Shown in pieces: positions 1 to 8,939 of a stretch of DNA of 21,293 nt. Numbering within the stretch: the stretch's first letter is position 1; each line of letters opens with the position of its first letter. The notes below the pieces were generated by a model that saw only the letters and a program-made list of their open reading frames with translations, ran no database searches and was not told the origin of the DNA. This stretch comes from Sphacelaria rigidula. Its lineage: Eukaryota > Phaeophyceae > Sphacelariales. The stretch is taken from NCBI GenBank assembly GCA_964200075.2, contig CAXNAA020000442.1:1-21293 (forward strand), given 5' to 3'. The position numbers and the translations under genes are program-made.

Positions 1-1589
1 AGATAGGCAAGATCCAATCTGAGTTGCGTGGTTCCTACCGTAGGTTTGACCGTATCGGAATAAAAGTGTCACGGTAATTAGGTAGCCAGCGAAGTCTGGT
101 GTGAAACGTGTCCCCGATCGGTAGAGGTCCCTGCGTGCCTAACACTGATACATCTTTGCGTCTGCGATATACACCGAAAGAAAGGAAGAGAGAAGATAAT
201 AAAGGACAAAACAGGAAAAGATAGGTGACACACGGAGAGTAGTATGGCCACCATGTTAGGGGTTCAGCTCAATAACAAAAAAACAGAAACAACCCCGCCA
301 GGCACCCTCAGGCGGCGGGCCCATGGGTACGGACCGAATTATATAACGCATAATAAAGTAATTTCAAGTAATTTCATTTAAATTCTTATCAGTCCCTCTA
401 CATTATATAACGCACTATATAACGCAAACTTGATATTATTATAGACTCCGTCACACTTGTGTTCACCGGGTCTTCTGATCCCCGCAACCACTACAGCCAC
501 CGCAGCCACAGTGCAGGACTGTACTGTGCTGCGGAAATATGGTATCCAGGACACCAACGGCCCCACAAGGAGTGCTTAGTCTTTCTGTATACGGGTTGGT
601 GTACCCAACGTTCGCTATGAGCGTCGTCGTGCCTGCGGTATCGTTGCGCTGGCGGGGGTCGGCGTTGCAGTCTCTATTTTTACGCTTAGCTAGCTTTTGC
701 CTCCTGTATCCTGCACGGCTTTGGATACGGGGCATGAGATGAGGCGGTGCCATCGCTGTCGCTGTGCGTTGTTTCATGCTCCCTGATGGCATAACCCCAG
801 AAAAGGACTATATCGGCATTAATACTGCTACTGTTTCTCTCCATTGTTGGCCGTCGTGCTTTTGTTCGGGATGGCTCGTGTTGATCGGTGCCATGCAAAC
901 AGTACTCACGCGATGCCCACCGCCTGGCCAGGGTTGGGGCATCTTATGCAGTAAAGATGCAGTCGGTACCGCGACAGAAATTGTTTCAGGATGCAATGGC
1001 GAAGACGACCAAATACTCTACACACGGGACATCAGACAGCTAACGCAAACATGCATTCCTCTTGCGTGTGCGATCCCGTGCGCTAGAGCACTGCCCTCTT
1101 TCGAAGGTATACCGTATAAGCTCGTTTCATGATGACATGGTGCCTGTGAAAATATCATCGATATACTGAACTGTTCTGGGCTGTAGCTAGCTAGCGGAGG
1201 GAAATGAAGCCCAGACCGGGCCTGGACAGAAAAAAAACCCCAACAATTCAATCTTATTGACCTCTCTGCGGCACATGGGGCTTGAGTAGCGCACGTGTGT
1301 CCATCAACACAGAAATCCAGGGATAAATCCGTTCGAGAATCATGGAAAACAACGAAAAAGTCGATGATTTTAGTTTAATTATTATATAACGACCCGTACC
1401 CATGAACTCGGTGCCAACCTTTTCATAGGTCGCAAAGTTGCTGCCCACGTCACAGGGTTCACGAACAGAAACAAAAGTACTGCACTGGTGTACTGATGTG
1501 CATACCGTACCACGGTCTGTATTTTGTAGGCGGCCAGTACAACAGACAACAGACAACAGACCACAGACAGCATTCAGTACAACATCAAC
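1..1589. other. Intergenic DNA, no gene seen
   Basis: No open frame here has a recognisable domain, and the open frames on both strands overlap one another without coding character. The only visible structure is a short motif, TATATAACG, near 341, 406, 416 and 1383, with a further copy near 20117 outside this stretch. A short CAGACAA-type simple repeat lies just before the next repeat cluster, at about 1540-1570. Confidence 0.5.
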
Positions 1590-2480
1590 CGCAGAGCTCA
1601 ATGCTTCTCCCCCAACTCTGAACGCCACAACCCCTCCTTTAGAAAGCAGGCTCTCTTCAGTCAGACCACCTAACCTCAGCGCCGTAGTTCCAGCTTCGTC
1701 GCTTTGCCGACCCAAACATTTTACATGGCTACCCTGCGAACTCAGTCAGGTCGCGGGTGTGCGCATTGAGGACAACCTGAATATCGCAGCCCCACCGCCC
1801 CACCGCCGAACTCGAATAGGCGTAGGATAACCTGGACGTTTCGGCACAGCTACGGAGCTGGAACTGCGACGGCGAGCTGGTCTGACCTTACAAGCTATGG
1901 ATACGGGGTCCAAAGGGAAGGTTGTGGTATTCATTGGCGAGGTGGGGGTATGTAGCTCGGTCGTGCCTTGCTGTGATTCAGACAGTACTACACAGGCTGT
2001 ACCGAACAGCAGTTTGAAATACCATCGAGTATTTTTCCCACCACACGCAGTGCCGTAACCTGAGTTCGCAGGGATGGCTAGAAGTTTCCGATTGGCATCG
2101 CTGCAAGAGGTGGAGCGGCGGGGGCGGTGTGTTGGTTCGACTGTATCAGCGCTACTGCCCAAAGGAGAGGTAATGGCATTCAGAGCTGGGAGGTGGGGCA
2201 CGGAGATCGGTGGTGGACTGCTGCGAGACAGGCTGTAGTGCTGTCTGTACTGGATAGTATACCGTAGAATTTCCCCCCCGTGAAACAACCTTCCTCAACC
2301 TGAGTCGGCAAGACAAGTACAACTTCGAGATTAAAACCTGCAACGCTGGAGGTGTGACAGTGAGCTGGTTTGACTGTGCAAACCATGCTGCCGAAAACGG
2401 AGGGTCATGGAGTTCAGAGTCGAACGAGGGACATGGAGCTCGGCAGTTTGGTGTGTTTCACAGTCTAGAAGGAGGGACCT
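1590..2480. repeat. Degenerate repeat cluster, three direct copies and one inverted
   Basis: Units contain a GGTYTGACYGTA-like box followed about 35 nt later by a segment resembling AAAGGAGAGGTNATGGNATT, then CAGAG and a G-rich run. Direct copies begin near 1878, 2130 and 2365. An inverted copy lies at about 1600-1680. The inverted copy and the 2050-2215 region also share a downstream piece reading CCCTGCGAACTCAG. Further copies of the first box occur near 46 and 2487. Identity is visibly low, so this is an old family. No coding function is recognised, although the box-to-box stretches stay open in some frames. Confidence 0.5.
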
Positions 2481-3147
2481 AGGGAGGTCTGACCGTACAT
2501 CTGCGTTGCTTTCATTTTTTCATGTCCTGCAAGCCTGCACATGTATCAATTCACGCAACAACCTCAACCAAGTCATGTTGAATTCCCCCTCATATCACCC
2601 CGAGTTTTTTTATCTTTCCCACAGGTTCTAGACTCGGGTATTATATTCGCATATAGTAAACGCTATCCCTGCGGGAACCCTAAACTTACGTAGGCATTAT
2701 CCATAGGTCTGTTTCTTTCTTCCCGGAACTGTCTGATAATTTCTGAAAACAGGGTGCAGCACATCTTCATCTTTACTCTTGAGTCTCGTGACTCAAGACC
2801 TTGTTCGTCACATGAGCCAAATTTCGTGCCTGAGGCATACCATAGTAGTGTTGGTCTCCTAGCCGGACTGCAAAAAACCACGACGATAGTGGTTCGCTCA
2901 GCACAAACGCAGATCGGAAGATGGTAGGGAGTGATGCGAGGTAAGTTTAGAAGAAGGTAACACAGGCGATGATGCTTTCACGTGTGTTGCTCTACTTCAA
3001 AAACGCCCTGCACTGAGCGGACTATTTATGGTAGTTCCGGTTCTGACGAGACAAGATGAGAGTAGGTCATCATCCAAAGCAACTGCTCTCGTCTGCATTT
3101 TTCGTCATCCGTCAAATCTCCTGTGCCCTTCCTCGGGATAAGTCTGT
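2481..3147. other. Intergenic DNA, no gene seen
   Basis: Only short open frames without recognisable motifs are present. I see no RNA gene or clear repeat in this stretch. Confidence 0.45.
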
Positions 3148-3257
3148 GGTCTCGAGGGATCGACCCATCTCTCCCCGGTACAGACAGTACACGCCTTGAA
3201 TCTTGGTGTCACGGGTTGGATCATAACCACTCCCACGCCGCGTGGACTCTCGTCAAA
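3148..3257 (+). repeat. SINE-like dispersed repeat, copy A
   Basis: This 110-bp segment aligns along its whole length with the minus strand of 11077-11187. Shared blocks are GGTCTCGAGGGATC at one end, ATCTCTCCCC and ACACGCCTTG in the middle, and CTCTCGTCAAA at the other end. Internally it has tRNA-like character: ACACGCCTTGAA followed by CACGGGTTGGATC, which resembles an anticodon arm followed by a B box. A T-rich run (3307-3319) lies about 50 bp downstream. I infer a tRNA-derived SINE or decayed tRNA family; the class is not proved. Confidence 0.5.
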
Positions 3258-5394
3258 TGAACTATTTCGCTGCTCAAGTTTTAACGGTTTCGAAGACGGA
3301 ATCAGATTTTTTTTTTTTAAGAAGAACGAAACAAAACAAAACGCATCATCTGTCGGGAACCAAAGCTGCCTTTTCCCGACCTAACGGTGAAATTGTACCG
3401 AATTGGGTCACCGGAGAGCACAACGGCGACTGCGTTTGCGTTTTCATATGAAGAAGCGCCAAGAGGAGCCAGCCAAGGCTACGCCCGTGGGGTACTGATG
3501 CCAAGGCAATTTCAAGGCAGTGCTGTGTCAGTGTTGTCTTCACATCTACGCTCAAAGATCGTTGAAAAACGTACGAGGAAACAGCATCGAGAAGGGCGAT
3601 CTCCTTTTCGGCAGGAAAAAAAAATGAAATATTCAAATCAGCGACACTCGATGAGGCCTTGCGTGCGTGCGTGCGTGCGACCTGCCGGATTTAATTCAAG
3701 CGCTTCTGATTTATTTTACCATGGCAACAATACATAACAAAATAATCGAGTTTGCGCCCCGCGGTCTATGTGAATGAAGCAGGCGTCATTATTCAATGCT
3801 TCAACCGCGACACGAGGGACGGTCGTATGATGTTACCTCAGAGACACACGATTGTAGTATTCTTTGGGTCGCTTGAGAACCCGGCTTTCCGTCGCAAAGT
3901 CGAACTGAGCGCGCGAAATATTGGACAAGCGCGCTAGAACCTCCCAGCAGTACGGCAGCAACTCATTATCGGATGGCGCAAATTGGCACTGAATCACCAA
4001 AATAAGCTTTGGAGACATTTCTTTGTTCACAAGAACCGGTTTCATAGGAGTTCTCCCTCCCTTGCTCCCATGCCAAGCAACAGCCCCGCAAAATGAACGG
4101 CAGGATGATGCTGCCTACACGTGTACGGCGGTCCAAACTACAGCCAGTACCTTTCCTGTGATACTCCGTGAAACAAGGGGGCAGTCGGAAAGGCAACGGC
4201 GTGATCGACCGGTAGCCATTTACTGTAAATCTCCATCAACATTTTTTTACAACAACAGCGAGGATTGCCCGAGGTCGGCGACCGCACGTGATCTCAGCAG
4301 CACAACCGACGCTGCCGACTCACACACCGTCGAAGAAGGCTGTACGAAGGGTAATCGGGAGGTGTGCATACAGTTGCTTACTCTGTCGTTCGGTGCGGTG
4401 CCGATATGTTGCCCGCAGTGAATGTGCGAGTGATACCTCTCCAAACGAGCGATAAATAGCTATCCACCCGCCCCCGCGGCTCACCCGGTTGCACCATCAA
4501 TTCAATCGCGCCGCGGCATTTTTGTGCCATACTTGCGTCCTCTGCGCGATTCGATTGGCTATTCACATCAATGTACTTCAATGATGTTTTCTATCACGAG
4601 GCGTTACACAGGTAACCACTCTTGAAAAAAAAGGTCCTATACAGGCCGGTTCACAGAAAAAAAAAACGATTCTGTCATCAGCGAATGCCTTTTGCAATAC
4701 GCACCCAATAGTGGCATACACGGTATCATACTGACCGCAATGGACAGACGAAGAGGGTGACATAGCCGGACTTTTGTTCAAGGCTGTAGCGGTGGCGCTA
4801 TGGACAAAAATATGTCTCGACCAATCAGCGCCTTTCAAACTGTTCCGAAATTGAAAATACGAATTTCAAGCACAATTTCCACTGAATTTTCACATGCTTC
4901 AGATCGTAGTGACCGTCATCACCTCAATAATCTAACGGGAGAAACGGATTTGAAAACGTTTCCAACGGGATCGAATTATACCCGAAACCGTAATGTTTCG
5001 GTGATGTTGAGTTTGGCGTCGTCTAATTTCCGCTCATGATAGACAGGAAAGACTCGAGGAGCCTCGTGACGATTTCCCTTATATCTGATTGTAGAAAAGC
5101 TCAGATCATCCTCAAACTTGGCAGTTCCGTAGGTATTGATGCTCCAAATGGAGAAGTTGTGTTCTTGGCAAGGGTTCAAAGTTTCTCCGTTCTCTACCAG
5201 CTTCCGGGGGTCCCAGTACAAAGACCTCCGAAAGGCGGTACAGAATGACTCAAAAGAAGAAATAATGACATGATGCCTCCCGGGATGGTCCAAGGAACAC
5301 ATGTACGAAGTTTGGTGGAGAAACTCGAAAATCTCATACCATTTTTCCTGCCTTGACGTAAAATTCACCCTAAAAGATGTTTTTATACTTAAAC
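3258..5394. other. Intergenic DNA with a small GTGC-type microsatellite
   Basis: No gene is supported. A tetranucleotide run of GCGT/GTGC lies at about 3660-3678. Open frames of 60-130 codons occur on both strands (for example minus 4976-5368), but they show no recognisable family and no splice context. I see no RNA gene. Confidence 0.45.
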
Positions 5395-5640
5395 CAAGTA
5401 GTCAGGAGTTTGCACGTTTTAAGCTCACATCCTCGCACAAACGCGCAAATCTTCCACGCATTTATTAGAAGTTAGACCCTGAAACTCTGCACAAATATAC
5501 TATGAATCATTACGCAAGTTTCGATCAACGATGTTTTTCTAGTACTTGATTTTTTTACCGTTTTTCGGGGGTCCGACGGGATCCAAGTCGTTTTTTCGAA
5601 GTCGTCCATTCTAGGACCCCGAAAAACCGGCACTACGGTC
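5395..5640 (+). repeat. Direct repeat, copy 1 of a dispersed family
   Basis: Shared with 5790-6015 at a spacing of about 393 bp. Conserved blocks in order are CGCACAAACGCG, GTTAGACCCTGAAA (5471), an ATTACNCAA block, a CGGGGGTNCGAC block, a GGATCNAAGT block and CTAGGACCCCG. The copy is clearly diverged. No protein is recognised and the element class is unknown. Confidence 0.6.
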
Positions 5641-5789
5641 TTGTTTTCATTTCTTCGCGAACGCTCTGTCGCCGCACAACCCAAGGAAGAACCCCACAAA
5701 GTTTCGTGGCCAAAATCGATTAACTGGTGCTTGAATTTTCTTGTTTACGTCAAAGAAGGCCCAAAAACGCCATTTTCATATTAAAATCT

Positions 5790-6015
5790 AGTAGTTTGCT
5801 GTTTCATCGTGGCACGGCAAGGTTTATCGCACAAACGCGAAAAACTTCATGCCGTGTTAAGGAGTTAGACCCTGAAATTTTGCCCAACTGTGCTATGGGT
5901 CATTACACAACATTGTATTGACGAGGTTTTTGATATATTTATTTTTGCCGTTGTACGGGGGTGCGACTGGATCTAAGTTTTCCCGTAAGAACTAGGACCC
6001 CGGAAAAAGGTGAAA
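5790..6015 (+). repeat. Direct repeat, copy 2 of the same family
   Basis: Carries the same ordered blocks as 5395-5640, with GTTAGACCCTGAAA at 5864. Most differences are single substitutions and small indels, so the two arose by duplication or by insertion of the same element. Confidence 0.6.
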
Positions 6016-6044
6016 TAAGTCAAAAAGTCAAAAGAAAAATCGAC

Positions 6045-6125
6045 CTTGGAAAGTTGCGTGATCACCCATAGAACACCTGTGCAAAATTTCAGGGTCTAAC
6101 CCCTTAAAGCAGCGCAAAGTTTTGC
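6045..6125 (-). repeat. Inverted partial copy of the 5.4-6.0 kb repeat
   Basis: Read on the minus strand this contains GGGGTTAGACCCTGAAATTT followed by GCACAGGTGTTCTATGGGT, matching the core of the copies at 5471 and 5864. Together with copy 2 it can form a hairpin with a loop of roughly 150-200 nt. Confidence 0.6.
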
Positions 6126-6497
6126 CGATGAGTGCTTTTGGGTTTTTTCCCGTGAACCAGCCTGTACTTGATTCAAGTTGCGTACTTCAATAAACGGGTT
6201 ACCCTATTTATGGGACCGGAGCCCTGCTTCGAGTAATTTTGTAGCTGTATGGGGTTTTCATTCGGGGGGGGAAGGTTGTCTTCGGGCAGTTCTACGCAGG
6301 CTGTGCGATCACCAACCTACACAAGTCCTATTTTAGGATCCCACTTTTTCTTCAAATTTAGAAATGACCTCCAAATCATCAGCTGCGAACACTCCACATT
6401 ATCCTTCGCCTTGGAATCGCTCAACTTGGGCGGTGGTGCGAAGCGCCAAAAACCTTGTAGCAGTTATGGCAATTACATTTAGCCTCAGATATATCCC
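6126..6497. other. Intergenic DNA, no gene seen
   Basis: Only a short open frame (6249-6482) without recognisable features is present. No repeat or RNA gene is apparent. Confidence 0.4.
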
Positions 6498-6713
6498 TTG
6501 CAGGTAGGTGTTATTTTCATTGTCGAGCCCTCAAAGGCCACCATTTCGCCTTTACTTGATTTTAGTATACTACCTTTTTTTCGCCATCTGCGCTTTCCTG
6601 CAGATGGGTGTCATTTCACTCTGGGCGCCCCACAAACCAGCATTTCGCCTTTACTTGATTTTAGAGTACGTCTCTCTTCGTGCCATTTTTTTCCCGACGT
6701 TTTCTGAAGCCAG
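6498..6713 (+). repeat. Two tandem units of about 99 bp
   Basis: The block TTTCGCCTTTACTTGATTTT occurs in both units, with CGCCTTTACTTGAT at 6547 and again at 6646. GGTGT, CATTT and a T-rich block ending in TTTTCC are also shared. A third, more diverged relative starts at about 6714 and leads into the next repeat, so this is the edge of the repeat block that holds the virus-like fragment. Confidence 0.6.
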
Positions 6714-6833
6714 CATCTTGTCTTTACTCGGTTTTCGAGTCTTCTTCGCTGATTCTCTCCTCTTCAGCATTTCACTGACGTTAGAATGCGGGGCTTTGGA
6801 GTACCATTTGCTTTCCGCTCTGTGTTTTGCATG
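6714..6833 (+). repeat. Left arm of repeat interrupted by the virus-like fragment
   Basis: Matches 8811-8930 over about 115 bp. Shared blocks include CTCTTC.CTTCAGCATTT, GGGTTTGGAGTACCA.TTGC and TTTTGCATG, the last ending at 6833 and 8930. Its homology stops exactly where homology of the minus-strand helicase frame begins. The helicase frame runs on into this arm as 22 unrelated residues before a stop at 6764-6766. Confidence 0.75.
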
Positions 6834-7594
6834 ACTTCAGTACTCATCATGAGTCTACCCGAGTTGATCTCCCTAAGCACGTCGCCCCCAATACTAGACG
6901 GCCCAGTGACCACTTCCTCAGGTATCACCTTGCATATGTTGGGACCCAACGCATCGCTAATAGCTGATAGTGTGGTACTCTTACCCGTCCTGCTGGGACC
7001 CACTATGCACACCATGTGCGAGAGCTGCTTGGGGTCTACTATGCAGTTGCCTATGTGCCACAGTAGCACCAGGGTCAGGTCCTGCATCACGTTAGATACG
7101 GATGGGAATGCGCCCAGTTCGATGCAATCGATACCCATCATCAGCGGTACCTCTACCCCTATTAAGGGACACACACTCATACTAGGATCGTAGCTAACAC
7201 TGGCAGACGATTCGCACAACACGGACAACGGCTCCTCTGTCAGCGCCACTGTCACATCACCCTCTGCGTCGGAGTCATAGCCAGGGTCACCAGGAACCGA
7301 ACTCCTTACTTCCATACCGTGGCGACCAGTGGCTAGGCAAACACTCATTGGGAACTTGACCCTAGGTATCGGACCATTGAGGAGTATTTGCTTCACTGGC
7401 TCGGCGGCGATCGCAGTATTGACACTCGCACTCGAACCACTACTGAAGCTGATGTGCCTTGTAGCCAGTCCACTGTCGATAGGTGTCCATCCACCTAGGG
7501 GTCCCGCATAAATATACACAGTACCATTGCTCATTGCTACGTGACCATCCCTCAGCAATCTGTTGGCTATCTCTGCTGGCGACACTATGGTCAT
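6834..7594 (-). pseudogene. SF3-type helicase fragment, truncated after Walker B
   Basis: The frame opens at ATG 7594 and is open to 6764, but only about 254 codons look like genuine helicase. Near the N-terminus (residues about 24-38) is a TVYIYAGPLGGWTPID segment, which resembles the region ahead of the ATPase in D5-like viral primase-helicases. Walker A is GPSRTGKST, with its lysine at residue 205 (6980-6982). About 48 residues on, GRLMMSTEV looks like the SF3 Walker B region with a glutamate at residue 253. Motif C, the arginine finger and the C-terminal domain are absent, because homology ends at the repeat junction at 6833. A full-length SF3 helicase would be far longer. It would be expected to unwind DNA at a viral or plasmid replication fork beside the divergent polymerase. 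An in-frame stop lies upstream at 7625-7627. The fragment is non-functional as it stands. The family call rests on motifs only, so another P-loop ATPase remains possible. Confidence 0.7.
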
Positions 7595-8625
7595 GGTGAT
7601 ACGGTCAGTGAAGGCCAGTGGTGGTTATTTATACATTACTTGTAGCGGTACACCACCCACCACCATCATGACCAACGAGTCACACCTGCTGAGAGACATC
7701 ACTAGGTGGGTGGACAAGGTAGAGCACAGAGGGGACCACGAGGATGAGGGGAAGGACGTGATCTTTGGCACCCCCAACCGGAGACTGGAGAGGATAGCTA
7801 GCATAGTGGGACTATCTATCGGGTGCAGGTACGATGGTGTGAATGTCGAGGAGGGGTTTGAGGACAGCTACTGCGTGATGGGCTACGATATCGAGTGTGA
7901 GTTCGATCCTAGTGGCTCTGTACCGGTAACGGACAGGGGCCGTATCATCTGTGCTAGTGTGTCCTGTAGTTGTGGCTATGCTATGAGCTATGGTACCGTA
8001 CACTGCGACTATGGCCGTAACTACAAGAGGGTATCCGACTCTACTAAGGCCGCGGTTGAGCTGATGAGGTGCATACAGAGACACATGCCACTCTTCATTG
8101 TGGGGCACAACGCATACCAGTTCGACAACAGGGTCCTGGCTTACTGGGTGGGCTGCAACCACAGGTACACGGACGAGTTGTGCATTGATAAGTACTTCCG
8201 AGTCGTACCTAGCACCAGGGGACGCGACGACAGCATATCAGTGATGATGACCATACCTGGTACTAACAACGTCGATATGCTAGTGTGGTTCAGGAGCACG
8301 ATGTTCACTGAGTACCATAGCTTTGGGCTCAACGCGTTGTGCAAGGCGGAAGGTATACGTGGCAAGGCCCACACAGTGGACTGATGCAGAGGCTGAACCT
8401 GTTAGTGGCTTCAGGAGTGCATTACGTCCCCGCCGGTTCAGTGGCTTCAGGAGTGATGCTAGAGAGGGAGCTGAGGTGCGAGGAGGTAAGCACGGGTCTG
8501 GGAGTGGTCAGTTCCAATTGCAGCGTCACTACCAGGACCAGTTGCATGTACCTGGAACCACTCACTACCCTCACTGGTTGCGTGGTGATAGACATGGACT
8601 ACAGTCGGGAAGCACCTACTTCCCT
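7587..8625 (+). pseudogene. Family B DNA polymerase fragment: exonuclease domain to motif A
   Basis: A 273-codon frame (opening at ATG 7563, with ATGs also at 7587 and 7593) carries the 3'-5' exonuclease motifs of family B polymerases. Exo I is YDIECEF, with its Asp and Glu at 7887-7895. Exo II is GHNAYQFDNRVL, with its Asp at 8124-8126. A VDMLVWF...SFGLNALC segment matches the stretch before Exo III. The frame stops at 8382-8384. Continuation is visible two frames over: LMQRLNLLV, then about 65 codons later CVVIDMDYS (Asp at 8591 and 8597), a good match to polymerase motif A. The Exo III tyrosine is not evident. Homology ends at about 8625, so the palm motifs B and C, including the catalytic DTD, are missing. 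It would have been a replicative polymerase with proofreading. It is broken by a frameshift near 8384 and by 3' truncation. It is unlike typical phaeovirus or cellular delta sequence at Exo II, so the source lineage is open. Confidence 0.75.
8404..8455 (+). repeat. 16-bp direct repeat spaced 36 bp inside the polymerase fragment
   Basis: AGTGGCTTCAGGAGTG occurs at 8404-8419 and again at 8440-8455. It lies just downstream of the frameshift. A 36-bp duplication or insertion keeps the frame, so it may be ancestral or a post-insertion slippage event. Confidence 0.7.
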
Positions 8626-8760
8626 GTGCCCCGCATCTCAGCAGACCCTTCCAACTTTGCCGGGTCTCAGCGGCCCCTTCGAATGCATGGCGGGGCTGCA
8701 CTCGGAATCGGCATTATTTTCACTCAATCATGTTAAAAGAAGTGATTATGTTCACGACGG
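8626..8760 (+). repeat. Right arm of interrupted repeat
   Basis: 8658-8760 matches 8940-9052 and 9435-9540. Shared blocks are GTCTCAGCGG, CTTCGAANGCATG, GGCTGCACT, ATCGGCAT.ATTTT and ATGTTAAA.GAAG followed by ATTATGTTCA.GACG. A shorter imperfect copy of its first part, GTGCCCCGCATCTCAGCAG, starts at 8626 and touches the end of polymerase homology. Confidence 0.7.
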
Positions 8761-8810
8761 CTAGATTAAACACGTTCACTCGACGAAAAGAGACGATCAT
8801 GTTCTTCATC

Positions 8811-8939
8811 ACATCATAATCTCTACTTGTTTTTCAGAGACTTTTTCGCCGATCCTCTTCTCTTTAGCATTTACTGATATTAGGTTGCGTGGGTTTGGAG
8901 TACCACTTGCTTTCTGCGCTGTTTTGCATGGTTTTCGAG
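8811..8939 (+). repeat. Left-arm copy at the apparent empty site
   Basis: Second copy of the 6714-6833 arm. Here TTTTGCATG (ending 8930) is followed by only eight bases, GTTTTCGA, before the right-arm homology GTGCCGCGTCTCAGCGG begins at 8939. In the other copy the same two arms are 1.8 kb apart. Confidence 0.7.

Noticed and set aside
1746-2288. 180-codon minus-strand open frame
   Set aside because: It crosses diverged repeats, shows no domain and is Ser/Pro/Thr-rich as expected from C-rich DNA.
4976-5368. 130-codon minus-strand open frame
   Set aside because: No recognisable motif, no splice context and no paralog in the window; I could not support it as a gene.
6834-8625. Transposition of the virus-like block by its own integrase
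   Set aside because: No terminal inverted repeats, no target duplication and no integrase are visible at its edges.
8323-8736. 137-codon plus-strand frame over the polymerase region
   Set aside because: Polymerase-like residues continue in the other frame (LMQRLNLLV, CVVIDMDYS), so this frame is a shadow.
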